From: Siderastrea siderea
Lineage: Eukaryota; Cnidaria; Anthozoa; Scleractinia; Rhizangiidae
DNA length: 64,000 nt
Reading direction: 5' to 3'
Assembly: GCA_964030785.1 (NCBI GenBank)
Contig: OZ034972.1
Coordinates: 16,193,131-16,257,130, forward strand
The position numbers were made by a program, and so were the translations under genes. The notes beneath the pieces were generated by a model. The model saw only the letters and a program-made list of their open reading frames with translations. It did not search any database and was not told the DNA's origin. How positions within the stretch are numbered: position 1 is the stretch's first letter; every line of letters starts with the position of its first letter. Below, one piece after another: positions 43,214-54,977 of this stretch.

Positions 43214-43630
43214 CAGGGGCACCCAACGAGAAAATTTTAGCAAAACACTTGCAATATCATTTTCTGCTTTCTTAGATTGTTTGAGAGCTTTTTAAAGGCA
43301 TATTTGTGTAAGCTAATACAGATTGATCTGTTCGGATTTTTTAGCTGAAAATTTAGGCCGCAGAAAATTTTAGGGAACAAAATCCTAGCCGCCGAATTTC
43401 CGAGCTGCTGATGGCTCTCCGAAAATGCTAGCTGACCTTACTTTGGACTCTAAACGACATATTTGTCCCTCCGAAAACAATAGGAACTAACAAGTCATCT
43501 TGTTGCGAAAGTCGGACGTGATGTTTCGCCACAGAAATCTGTAGCTTTCACTGCAATTAAATCAGAAAATCTCAGGTGATTTTAGCCTTCCGAACAGATA
43601 TTCCCCGAAGCGAACCGTTGGGTGCCCCTG
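43214..43630. mobile_element. hAT-like MITE
   Basis: 15-bp inverted ends CAGGGGCACCCAACG. Flanks share TTTTGTC on both sides (an imperfect 8-bp duplication depending on where the end is set). 417 bp, no coding sequence; nested in the TTAA element. Confidence 0.75.
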
Positions 43631-43852
43631 TTTTGTCTCATCTTTAAAATTCTGCCTGTTGGGCTCAGGGCTCTCTATATTTATTAAAAAACTTTCATGT
43701 AGCGTTATGTGGGCTTTTCTTATAGAAGAGAGAGCTTATTATTATAGGATTTATTATTTTAGGTGTAAAATCTTTCTAACTACAATTCAGGATACTGCAA
43801 CAAATCTGTGAACATAACAACAACAAATTAACCCGTATCGGCAAGAAATAAA

Positions 43853-44052
43853 NNNNNNNNNNNNNNNNNNNNNNNNNNNNNNNNNNNNNNNNNNNNNNNN
43901 NNNNNNNNNNNNNNNNNNNNNNNNNNNNNNNNNNNNNNNNNNNNNNNNNNNNNNNNNNNNNNNNNNNNNNNNNNNNNNNNNNNNNNNNNNNNNNNNNNNN
44001 NNNNNNNNNNNNNNNNNNNNNNNNNNNNNNNNNNNNNNNNNNNNNNNNNNNN
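43853..44052. other. Assembly gap (200 N)
   Basis: 200 Ns inside the TTAA element; true size unknown. Confidence 1.
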
Positions 44053-44687
44053 AGCAATAGTAAGAAACAGCTGACGGACCCCAACACGACAGACATGTGA
44101 AACAGTTAAATTTGTTGTATTATCGGAAGGATTTCAGTGTTTGTGATTTGGGATAACTGGGATATTTGTTTGGCTTCTTGATCAATTCTTGCATTGTGAG
44201 ACGGCTTCCTCTTCGGTAGCGAGAGGCTCTAGACTGTCATCGTATGGCGCGACTTCTGCGAGTTCGCCGACTTCGCCAAAAAAAACTTTGTTCTTAATCG
44301 CTCTCAAAAGAACTGGACTACAAATTCGACAGAAAACACATCCATTTAATGCAATGTTTGGCTCTCTATTTTCGACTCTTCATTATACTCTTCTCAGGCC
44401 TTTGTTGTGGCGATGGTTGAGACTTCTACGTCACGAGCAAAATTCACATGGTTAGAGATAAGACCGCTTCCATGAAATTCGCGGGCTTCTCTTTTGCGAA
44501 CTGAGTAATGGCGGACGTGTTTAACGCGGTTTTCGGAAATATATTCCTGGGCCGTGTAAGCATATATCGATCTAATTTATCGCGATTCATATAATATGGC
44601 ATCTATTGAACAGTTTGAAGTTTAAAAAAGTTGAAAACAAAACAAAAAATTTTCATCGTAGTAGCACTTTAATGCTTTATGTTGCAG

Positions 44688-47312
44688 GTGAATGTAAGGA
44701 GCAATTATTGGTTTGGGCGAAAGAGTTGGAGAAGGCATGCGCTGAAGGTGACAGTGACAAAATAGAAGAGGCTCACAAGGCACTCGAAGATAAAGTGGAG
44801 TCCTTGGGAATCATGATGAAGAAAGCTGATTTTGACAAAGAGAATGCCAACACTCTGATGTTTCAAGTTTTCCGACAGTACATGACGATGGTACTAGAAA
44901 TGATGATGTTTGTTCGTGCTGTTCAAACTGCAGACTGGCTGCTTCATCTACAGGCCCTTGAGAAGTTCACTAAGTACTACTTCGCCCACGACCGTCTCAA
45001 CTACGCCCGGATGATACCTCTCTACCTTGCAGAAATGAAAGCCCTCCCACTTAATGACCCAGATGTTTACCGCGAGTTCCTGGATGGAAATTGGGTTGTG
45101 AATAAGAACCAAAGCGTACCATTCTGTGGCCTTGGGGCTGATAATGGATTGGAGCACATCAACAGGTCTATGAAAGTCAGCGGAGGATTCGTTGGGATAA
45201 CGCTAAATCCCAGTGCTCGAGCGAAGTTTTTCTTGATAGCTCCAGAGTTGGCCCGCTTGGCCGAACAAGCTAAAGATATGGCAGGGGTGTCCGTAACGAT
45301 TCAAGACCGGCACCATAACCTCACCACCTCAGTGCTAAATCGTGAAGAGGCGAGCATCGTCAAGCTGAAGACTATAATTGCAAACTACACCAACCCGTTT
45401 GAGCAGACTTTTTGTATGCCCAGAGTTGGCCCGCTTGGCCGAACAAGCTAAAGATATGGCAGGGGTGTCCGTAACGATTCAAGACCGGCACCATAACCTC
45501 ACCACCTCAGTGCTAAATCGTGAAGAGGCGAGCATCGTCAAGCTGAAGACTATAATTGCAAACTACACCAACCCGTTTGAGCAGACTGGAGAAGAACTGT
45601 ACAATCTTTTAACTAAAGTAGTAGTGTCCGAAGACGTGAAGAAGGACCTCTGCGCGCAAAGTACTGAAGGCTACAACCTCCTTGAGAAGTTTGTGAGAGA
45701 GCGTATTCAGAAAGGCACCTCCAATCTCTGGTCTACTATGAAGAAACGCAATCTTCTGACATGGAAATCGACTGGAAAGAAAACAAAGGTTAAAGTGAAT
45801 AATACTATTATAGAACTACAGGAAGATCGGAGCTTGTTTGCTCATATGACAGTCGTCTGTCAAAGCCGTCCGGAAATCAATGTACGAGAAGCTGTTGGCA
45901 TTCATGAATTCAATGTAGTCCCAAGATCGCTATTTGCAGCTGATGGCTCCATGTTGTACTGCTCCGCCAAAAGTGCACTACTGCCCCTCTTAGAAAAGGA
46001 GGCAACGTCATCGGATACAAACCGCACAACGGAAGACGGGAACGCACATCAGAAAGTGGACATCGTGGATGGCATGGCATTACTTCAAGCTCTTGACAAG
46101 AACCCCACCATCACAAATTGTGCAGAACTTGCTGACCATTTCACAGAAAAGCTCTTCCAGAAACATGACAACTGTGTGGAACTGCACCTTATTTTTTAAA
46201 AGATATGACGTCCCCCTCTCGTTGAAGACAGCCACCCGTGTACGCCGCCAAGGCGACCAGCAACCTATCGCCTACCACATCACAGATACCACCCTCATCA
46301 CAAAGGTCTCAATGAAGCGACTGCTCTCCCACACTAATAGAAAGAGGGATTTGACGTCGTATTTATCTGCAAAGGTACTGAGAAGAGCAGAGGAGCAGAG
46401 GAAGAATGTGGTCGTGTCTTGGGCTTGTGAGTGTCGCGCAAGCCACAGAAATGTAGCTCACTTGGAGAGCGATCAAGAAGAAGCGGACACAAAATTGATT
46501 CTACATGCTGCAGATGCAACCGCAGAAGGGGCCACAGAGATCAACGTCTTTTCTCCTGACACAGATTTTTTTATTCTGCTTTTGCGACGCTACCCAGAGC
46601 TCTGCCGTGACGTCAACTTCATTACGGGAACAGGTCAGAGACACAGAGTTATCAAGTTGCAACCGATTGCTGAAGGACTTGGCAGGAGAAAGATTGGTGC
46701 ACTTCCTGCTCTTCATGCTATAAGTGGTTGTGATGTGACAGGTAGTTTTGCAAACAAAGCTAAACCAACTTGGTGGAAGATCTTCAGGGAGGCTGACGAG
46801 AACAAGAGAGCAGCCCAGTATGACTGACAATGCAGGCCATCGAGAAATTAGTTTGCCAGCTATATATCCAGGGCACTACCATTGGCAGCGTTGCAGAGCT
46901 GCGATGGCTGCTTTTCCGCAGGAAACAGGCCCAATCTGAAAGGCTGCCCCCGAGGCAAGCGGCGCTCCGACAGGCAATCATGAGGGCAAATTACCAAGCT
47001 CTGATTTGGAACAACGACATCGTTGCAAAGCCGGAACTCCCCTCCCCGGACGAGTTTGGCTGGAAGCGAGAGGAAGACAAATGGGTGCCAGTAGTGACAA
47101 CGCTGCTCCCTGCGCCAGAAGCTGTCATCGAGTTAGTAAGATGTGGTTGCTCAAAGAGCCGATGCTCATCAAGCAGATGCAACTGCAAGAAAGCTCAGCT
47201 GAGGTGCACCGATCTTTGTGGCTGCTCAAATGACGAGGAACCATGCGACAACTGTACCGCAGTGGGGCAATCAGATGCAGATCCTGATTACGATTCATCA
47301 GATGAAAACTAG
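44688..47312 (+). pseudogene. CXC/PIN-like family gene, last exon (PIN-like nuclease domain and CXC domain), disrupted
   Basis: Starts after tgttgcag| with GECKEQLLVWAKELEKAC. MTMVLEMMMFVRAVQTADW and ALEKFTKYYFAHDRLNYARM form the helical middle. The PIN/5'-nuclease-like domain shows SDQEEADTK (46471-46494), FSPDTDFFILLLRRYPELC (about 46549) and ALHAISGCDVTGSF (about 46714), matching the acidic triad pattern of FEN1/XPG-I-type nucleases. The C-terminal CXC domain is CGCSKSRCSSSRCNCKKAQL...CTDLCGC (about 47142-47232), a DNA-binding zinc cluster. Disruptions: an exact 168-bp duplication (45242-45409, 45420-45587), a T-run frameshift near 46193, and a frame change near 46805-46830. Some may be assembly errors. 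Confidence 0.8.
45242..45587 (+). repeat. Exact 168-bp tandem duplication within the coding exon
   Basis: 45242-45409 and 45420-45587 are identical, separated by 10 bases; period 178, which is not a multiple of three, so the reading frame breaks (stop at 45449). Confidence 0.97.
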
Positions 47313-48726
47313 AACTGAACTATCCAGCAGAGCAGAGAACACCTTCCTTAGACCAGTTTTCGTATTAAAGGAAAACAATTATTACAATTTTGTAGATAAA
47401 TTAGACGGTTTACTGGAATTTTCTGCCAGAGCCTCGTTTTCATGCTATCGTTACCACGTGATCCCCAACGTTAAATATGAATCATGTAGATGCCGAATAA
47501 CAAATGTCTGTGGTTTTGGGTAAAGTTCGTTCAAAAACAATAGCGGCATAGCATTTTTATTACAAGAGCCTCGTTTTCATGTTAGCGAGATCACGTGACT
47601 GGCTTATGGCATTTATATGGTATCATAATGATCAGCTCATTGAACTTTACGATCTCTGTGGTTTTGGTGCATTTTTGTTTAAAAATGAGTTAGTAATGGC
47701 CATTTTCGTGTCAGAGCCTCGTTTCCATGCTGAAAAATGACGTCCGTCACTAAAATCCCCCTTACGGTGCCCGGTGCGGGATATGAAAGTGCCACCAAAC
47801 TTTTTTGTGCTCTCTAAGGTCCTCTTAACACATTGGGATGGGTGGATTGATTCCAGCCTGAAATTCCCACGGGATTACACTGGCTGCCAGACTATGGGGC
47901 TGTGTTTTGAGAGGAAGCAAGAAGTAGTGTACAATGTGGGACCGCTACTTTCTCGTGGCACTTGCTAGCAATTGAGCAGTGTCGTGAAAACAAAGATCAA
48001 AACATATCTCTTTGGGAAACTACTTCAGCCGAGGTAACTTTTGTATTAAAGTTTTGTTAAAAATGTCTGGACTTCTGAAGTACTTGTATCAATCCAGCTT
48101 AATTAAAATTGATTTAAGCTTAAGCTTACTTGTCAAAAGAGCTTTGTAGTACACAGAGAGGAAAATTTCTCTCATTAAAAAGGTTTATTTCTACGAGTTT
48201 TAGCTCAATAAGGAACGTAATTAGTGAGCATTTCCAAGTAGCAGTCTCCTAAAAAATGTTCCAAATTCTTATCAAACTTGTGTTGTTGTCTATACATTAG
48301 GCACCAAATGTGGTTATTATTATGATTATGATTATTATTATTATTATTATTTATTTTTATTTTTATGTGGAAGTCCCTTTGAAATAATTATTTTTTTATT
48401 GTTATTTACTTATTATTTGGTGAAAGAATTTGTCTGGACATAATGTCCGACCAAAGTTAAGATTTCGTTGGACATGGGCCAATTTTAGTTGGACATTGTC
48501 CAATGACCGACAGTTATTTGCAGCTTTGTCAACACAATTGAGACAACTTTTTAGTGAATAATAACAAGGAAATAAAGCAGTTCTGTGATCTGAAGTTATT
48601 AGATGAGTTTGGATGGTCTTCAAAAAGACTGACACTATCCACAGTGTTTAATTTGTTAAGTCTTTCAATGGTTTTAATGGGTGAGAAATAAGACATTAAT
48701 TGGCATCCATCCCAGTCGGATGGCCT
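47313..48726. other. Presumed 3' flank of the CXC/PIN-like gene
   Basis: Three degenerate ~140-bp units each beginning agagcctcgttttcatg (47428, 47565, 47713). A TTA/TTAT microsatellite lies at 48318-48365. No gene recognised. Confidence 0.5.
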
Positions 48727-49195
48727 CAATAGTCAGGTACACAGGAGCCCCAAATGACCATGGGCATTTTTCTCTGATTCTTGGCAACATAGCTATTTTT
48801 GAAATAATGAATATATTATTTAATTCAGCTATTTTTGAAATAATGAATAATGAATATATGAAACTCATATAGCTAATTTTTACTCATGGCTATTTTTACT
48901 AACTCGAGTACGCTGATTTCGAAAATCATTGTTGCCAAGCTCAATTCTTGGACTAAGATGGTGTTTTGGGGCATTTAATTATGATGTCACTGTCCAAAAA
49001 AGGAGTTTCCTTTCCTATAGCAATTTTAAGTTTAATAGTCCAGAACTGTACTGTAAAGATAATTCTAAGAATTTCTGACAGTTTTTACACTGTTTCTATG
49101 AATATCGAGCCTTCACGTGACAATTGACCACGCCCTCTCACATAAAATTCACCATATCACGGATATAACTTTGACATTTTTTTAACCCATTGACT

Positions 49196-50292
49196 CCTAC
49201 ACTGGCCAAAACCAGCCATGCCGCGTGCATGTTCTGTGTGGAGGATGCTTTATCCCCTACCTCCCCTACTAGGTACTTTTTTGCCCTCTAAAGCTGTCAA
49301 TTGTTTAGGAGACATATAAACCAATCAGAAACTGTCTTCTGCGCATATATTTATGAGTTTTAGGGGGTAGGGGAAAGGCGGCTTTTTAACCGACCGCATG
49401 GAGTTTGCAAACAAAGATAATGTTGGTGCGTGTGGATCGGTCCTAGATTTTCAAGATGTATTTTTCTGCTCTGAAAATTAAGATAGTTCACTTTTGAAGT
49501 TCAAAATGGAAAGAAATCATCCTGAAGAATAACTGAACTTCAAAAAAGAGGACATGGAGGTCTTGAAACCGACAAAAAGCCGTTTTGCGTTGAAATTCCT
49601 TCGATTTGCAAGCAACAACCTAAAGTTTGCTCAAAAATTTTAACTGAACCGCGGACTTCAAATCGATTTTACAAGACCTGGAAAAACACTACAGTACGGT
49701 AAATGTTTTTGAATGTTGATTTGCTTTTTAAAAATTGTTTAACTGATTGTTTGCTCCAGGTTCGTATAATTTTTTTAATTTTGTTCGCAAAGCCGTGCAA
49801 CGTCAGATCAAACCATCGCCATAAACACAGCCGTAGTGTCTGCAAAAATTACATGCAAATGTTCACACACAAAATCGAAAGTTTTTGCTTCTAGAAGCCA
49901 ATGTATTGTCTATCTGAATAAAATTTTTGGCTAGAAAAGCCTGTAGTCGACTTTTCTGTCTTTTTTAATCGATAGTTGGGTTCAGGTAGCAGTATTTTGT
50001 AAACACTGACTAATTTTCATAACCGGGTTGAAATTCGAGATGCGAGCGGCTTTCGTCACCGTGCAGAAAATTTCAGCAATTTTCATCTTCAAGGTTGTTT
50101 TCTGGCTAATAAATGATACGCAACCATAGTTTTTAACATCAGAATAAATTTATTTGACTATTCCAGTGTAAAAAGAAGTTAATTTGGGAAGCCTACAATG
50201 TTTAGTTCTCTACTGCGCATTTGAGTATTTTTTCTACTCCTGACAAATTTTAATTTGTGCGGAACACGCGAAAACATGCAGGAGTCAATGGG
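49196..50292. mobile_element. piggyBac-like non-autonomous element
   Basis: Inverted ends CCCATTGACTCCT(A/G)CA, flanked by TTAA (49192-49195) and ATAA (50293-50296, one change). CCC termini and TTAA target are piggyBac features. 1.1 kb, no recognised gene. It splits the left arm of the surrounding long-TIR element, whose similarity to the right arm resumes after it. Confidence 0.75.
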
Positions 50293-50559
50293 ATAAGTCA
50301 AATGTGATTCTTGTTTTAATAAAAGTTGCAATTGAAAACATGCCACCCTTTCAATATCGTTAATAGCACGAGTTCTTGGCAATTGGAAAACCTTCCCATG
50401 CCTACCCTAATTAAGGTAAGGTAAAAACTTTTTACAGCTAATTCAAAGGTGAAAACTAATGAAAAGTGGCATCACAAAGACACCCTCAGTGGTTAGCGGA
50501 TGGGCTTTATCCCACAACCTGCATTCCCACATTGCTGCGCAAACATCAGCGATGTTTGA

Positions 50560-52330
50560 CATACACCGTGACGACCACTTGATCCACAAAGAGAGTGCTA
50601 AGGAGAGAAAAGCAATATAATGAAGCTGAGAATGCCCTACATTCTACACTACAAAAATTTGGGGGTTCTCGACACAGACAAATGACACATTGCAGAACAT
50701 TGCCACAAAAGATATTGCAACTCCAGAAATTGAACAGTCTCTTGTCCAAGCTCGTTCTTTGGGATAGACCCAGCTTGAAAGATTCGTGGAACGGGGGCTG
50801 CTGTCTGCAGACAGAGAAGAAGAAGAACGGGTACGGGAAGAAGGGGCAGAGGAAAACTTTGTTGACCCTATTCCCAAGAATAATCCGCCTGCATCTGCCA
50901 ACCTTAAGTTAAAAGTGCTGCAACTAGCTCCGAGAAGAGAAAGATTCTGCATGCGGACCTGAGTATCTTATGTCGTCTAGTGACAGCGTATGAAGCGAGG
51001 CGCAAGGTAAACATGCAAGCCATATTCCAGCATGCCCTAACACAGAAATGAGCCACACCATGCGAACGGGAAACAAGTCTATTTTAGCAGACGTTCTGAT
51101 AGAAAAGTTCAAGTGCCCGGAGTCAGTTACAGTTCAAGGAAACGCTGCTTTCTTCATCGATGGCTTTGCTCTGGTGGCAGCTATTGAAAAATTAGAAAAA
51201 GCAAAGACTCTTGGCAGCTTTGCGGGCTGTTCCTTGGATGCTGTGTTGCAGAAAGGTTCTGGATACCACAGGATCGACGTGTTTTTCAATCATTATTGCA
51301 GGCACTCCATCAAAGCAACGACAAGAAGGCAGTACTCCAAACACACAGCACGGCCTGTGCGCAGAGTTATTGAAGGAAGAGAGGTTCCATTGCCGATGAA
51401 GTGGCAAGCATTTCTGGCATTAGGAGACAACAAAGCGGACTTAGCACGGTTTTTCTCAGACTAACTTATCGTGCAAGCACCTGCTGACACTACATGATAG
51501 TATCTGGCAGTTGTTCAAACGAAGATGATGTTCTCTGCTCGGATCCTAGCCTTGATGCAGCCGTTTTGAGATCCAACCACAAAGAAGCCAATACGAGGTT
51601 TGTTCTTCATGAAGTCGGGCATATCGACAATGTTGTAGTTTCCGTTCGAGACACGGGCGTGTTGTTACTTCTCCTGGTGCATCACACTAAGCTCTCAAAG
51701 GTGTGGACATGGGCAGGAATTTCAAAGAAGCCAAAGTACATACCTTTGGAGGAGGTCTCAGCAAATCTTCCTCGTAACTCGTCAAGTGCATTGTTACAAT
51801 TTCACGCCATCACCAACTGTCACAGCACCTCGTTCAATGATCTGTGGACATTCAAAGAAGACTGCATGGATGGTTATCACAGAACACTTTGATCTTCTCT
51901 CCTTGGTGGGCGAAGACGTCCTTGATGCTGACACCATTGCATCCGCAGAAAAGTTTGCTTGTCGAATGTATAAGACATCAGAGAACTCATTTGACTTGGC
52001 TTGTGTCGTGCTACTTGGCAACATCAGTAGACCAGAAAAGCTAACACCGACTAGCGACGCATTCAAGCAACACTTGGATAGATGACACTACCAAACTGCG
52101 GTGTGGGGCCAGGTGGGGATTCAGAAACCAGTGCTTCCGAACACAGAGGAGATAGACTGGATGCTAGCAGAAGATTTACTGGTCCCTGTATTTATGACAA
52201 TAGATCCAATCCCGAAGGCCTGTTAGGAAATGGTTTCATACCGATGCACCATTGGCTGTGCGATTCTTCGCTGTAAATGCAGAGAGTCGCATGTCGTGTG
52301 CACTGGACTGTGTGGATGCACCAGGACCGA
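50560..52330 (+). pseudogene. CXC/PIN-like family protein, decayed second copy
   Basis: Read across several frames: AERKAI-type helical start near 50595, LERFVERGLLSADREEEERV, then NGTLRTGN-type region (MRTGNKSILADVLIEKF, 51060), AFFIDGFALVAAIEKLEKAKT, GSGYHRIDVFFNHYCRHSIK, REVPLPMKWQAFLALGDNKADLARF (51390-51464). The nuclease-like motifs are eroded: NHKEANTRFVLHE for the E-E-x-D motif, RDTGVLLLLL with Gly for the second Asp, and NCHSTSF for G-C-D. A CXC cluster remains at about 52245-52321 (CTIGCAILRCKC, CTGLCGC). No introns are evident. It belongs to a different subfamily from the gene at 40701-47312. Confidence 0.8.
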
Positions 52331-53189
52331 TGCAAATTGCTGAATCAACCGGCTCTAAAACGCGTTAAAGACGCTTGAATAAAAAGCAATATTAGTTCAG
52401 TGTTTTTGAAAGAGTTTAGTACATTTATTAGTAATATCTACACTAATGATTAACAATATTATAGACAGATTTAAACCTAAGAGTAAGGAGCAACGTCCCG
52501 TTAATTTTACATGAATTCAACCAAAGTCACCATCATGAGCCCGTGACAGACAAAGTACATTGTGAAATGGCTTAGATTCAGCAATGTACAAGGCGAACAA
52601 TAAAGTTTTATCTGCAAGTGTAACAACGATGTTATCTCCATTTTCCTACTATAAAGCTGAAAAAATGGAAAACTCGATATATTGACATTGTCATGACGTC
52701 GCTCTTGATGCTCACTAGCTCGTAGATTCAGTGTGGCATGACGATAACATTTTTCTTTCTTATTTCAATTGCAACTTTTTATAATACAAGAATCACGTTC
52801 GCTTTTCAACAAAATGTCAAAACTATACCTGTAATGAGGTGAATTTTATATAAGAGGGCGTGGTCAGTTGTCATGTGACGGCTCGATATTCATAGAAACA
52901 GCGTAAAAACTGTCAGAAATTCTTAGAATCATCTTTACAGTCCACCAAAAACGCTTTGAAAGAATTTCTGGATCTATTAAACTTAAAATTGCTAAAGGAA
53001 AGAAAACTCCTTATTTGGACAATAACGTCATAATTAAATGCCCCATAACACCATCTTAACCCAAGAATTGAGCTTGGCAACAATGATTTCAAAATCAGCG
53101 TGCTCGAGTTAGTAAAAATAGTTATGTTGCCAAAAATCAGACAAAAATGCCAGTGGGTGTCACATTTTGGGCTCCTGTGTACCCGACTA

Positions 53190-54390
53190 CAAGGAATCCT
53201 GTGCATTTTATCAATATTTCAGATAATTTCCCTTATCGTTTCACTCTTATCAAAATTGCAATAGCCCTGATAAGAGCCCTTCAGACAAAGTGAACAAGGC
53301 CCTTAGGATGTCCCACACATTTAGAACAAAAATTGTTCTAAATGTGAAGGATTTTGAAATGTGGAGATCTGTGAGGGTCTAAAATAGGGTTCCCAAATCC
53401 CGTTTCCCACCACCAATTTTTCTTCCATCCTGTCATCCTGCATGCCAGTAAGTAACAATTATTGTTACTTACTAGGGAAGCCTATTGAACCTCGCAATTG
53501 TTCGTGCTGAATCCGCATGACCTCAATAAAAGACAGGAATTTTGCTCTTAACATCGCATTATTTACACTAATTAATTAGACCGTTTCGCGTATCTTGCTC
53601 GTTAATATGATTGGCGCCTATCTAGTTTTGTTTTGTTTTGTTTTAAGCTTCGTTGTTACTTTCAATTTTTATATCTCCTTTTTCGTTTCCGTGTTCAAAA
53701 GCCCTACTGAGGGAATCTGTTTCCTCAGGGCCCTGTTCAGGGTCTTTGTTACGGTGGCTTTTCCATGAGAATATTCAGGGGATCTCTTTAGGGAGTTTGT
53801 TACGTCGGAGCGTCTAACAATTTTTCACTTTAGTTAAATGTTTACCGGTTTTTATTCCTCGTATCTCTCTTTGTTATCATGATTGACACTTTTTCAGTTT
53901 TGTTTTTGTTTGTAATTTAGACCTTTTGTTTTGTTACGTAACCTTAATTTCCATTTTTTTCCTTTGTGTGTATGTTAAGTATATAAGTTAGTATCTAAGG
54001 TGTCACAACCATTGTACAAAGTATAAGTTCTTAATTTTTTAACGTTGTAATCTGAAGAACGCTGACCAGTCAAAACGTTATTATTACATTTTACAGGCCC
54101 AATCAGAAGTTTGCCCTATCAATCTTTTTTTTTTCATACCTATCTAATAATTCACATGGTGGCATCTTATCCTTTCAGATCCTTCTACTGAGAGTCTATC
54201 GCTTGCGTAAACCTTATTATTTTGTACAGTATGGAGTTTGAACACAGAGCGATCCTATAAAAGGGAAGGCTCCGCCCCTCTTGAAATGCTTGGTTGGTTC
54301 CAATCTAATTTTGTAATGGTAGATGCCGATGTAACAGTCACGCAGTTGATATCAGGTAGAATGTTTGTTCGTTTATCTGAACAATGAAAG
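53190..54390. other. No gene; two hairpins
   Basis: Perfect inverted repeats at 53317-53330/53334-53347 (loop AAA) and 53447-53459/53461-53473 (one-base centre). Otherwise AT-rich non-coding sequence up to the BEL-C LTR. Confidence 0.6.
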
Positions 54391-54913
54391 TGTTTTCATG
54401 AAGAACGTTGTGTGACATTGATTTTGACATTTAGTTTAATTATTACACCGGAAGTTCATTGATTGACATTATGAAATAGCTTTATCTAAGAATCAAGTTT
54501 CAGATGGTTTTACACGTGTTAATAATTTAAGTTAGCTTTCCCGTTTTTCTGAGGACTTTTGATCCCGTTTTCACAGTGAACTATGGAACCCCGTCATGAA
54601 GTAAGTTGATTTTCTATTTAGCGTTACAAGCTTTTGTCATTTAAGTTGTTTCTTTTGGATTTCTGTTAGTGTAATTTATGTAATGGATCACATGTGAATA
54701 ACAATTGTGTAATTGCCCTCGTGGTTTACTCAGTTAAATCTTTTTGAGTTTCTTGGTTGATACAATGTACTGTACTTAGGTCTTTTATTTTCGGTTAGCA
54801 GGATTAGTTTATTTTGTTTGTAAATATGTGATTTGCTGTATTTATTTCAGATGGAATAAAAATCTTGTAAAATTATACGATTCGGGAGTCCAAACTTCTC
54901 TTGGCGGTTTTCA
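54391..54913 (+). repeat. 5' LTR of BEL-C
   Basis: 523 bp, TG...CA, with polyadenylation signal AATAAAAATCTTG near its end; roughly 94% like the 3' copy by eye. The bases GAAAG before and TCCG after are shared by both copies, so termini are uncertain by a few bases. Confidence 0.88.
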
Positions 54914-54977
54914 TCCGACGGATCACTTTCATTTGATTTCTGCGCTAACCCGGAATCCAGAGGACTGAAAACTTACG

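Larger units (their letters stand above)
41723..44668. mobile_element. TTAA-flanked (Kolobok-like) DNA element
   Basis: Termini AGTGCTACTA(T/C)GAT are inverted repeats flanked by TTAA at 41719-41722 and 44669-44672. TTAA duplication occurs in piggyBac and Kolobok; piggyBac ends begin CCC, so Kolobok is favoured. Subterminal inverted similarity continues (CGCCATTACTCA; GTGACGTAGAAGTCTCAAC near 41930 and complement near 44428). A decayed frame MRGRRSVVEDYGKESIDESE starts at 42033 but has no recognised transposase motif. It includes the second assembly gap, a minisatellite and a nested MITE. Confidence 0.78.
41619..44687 (+). other. Intron between exons 2 and 3, filled by a transposon
   Basis: GT (41619) to AG (44687). 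Without the 2.95-kb TTAA element at 41723-44668 and one TTAA copy, the intron would be about 120 bp. Confidence 0.75.
48730..53189. mobile_element. Candidate new mobile element: ~0.5-kb inverted repeats enclosing a CXC/PIN-like protein gene
   Basis: The left arm (48730-49195, continuing 50297-50347 after a piggyBac-like MITE) is the inverted complement of the right arm (52731-53189). The ends share TAGTC(A/G)GGTACACAGG, and CAA lies outside both (48727-48729, 53190-53192). The internal part encodes a decayed protein with a PIN/5'-nuclease-like domain and a C-terminal CXC zinc cluster (50560-52330). No known transposase is seen. It may be an element whose own protein is the CXC/PIN product, or two inverted repeats that happen to flank a gene copy. 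Confidence 0.6.

Noticed and set aside
45378..45600. A separate gene start at about 45378
   Set aside because: It is the second copy of a tandem duplication in the same exon, not a new gene.
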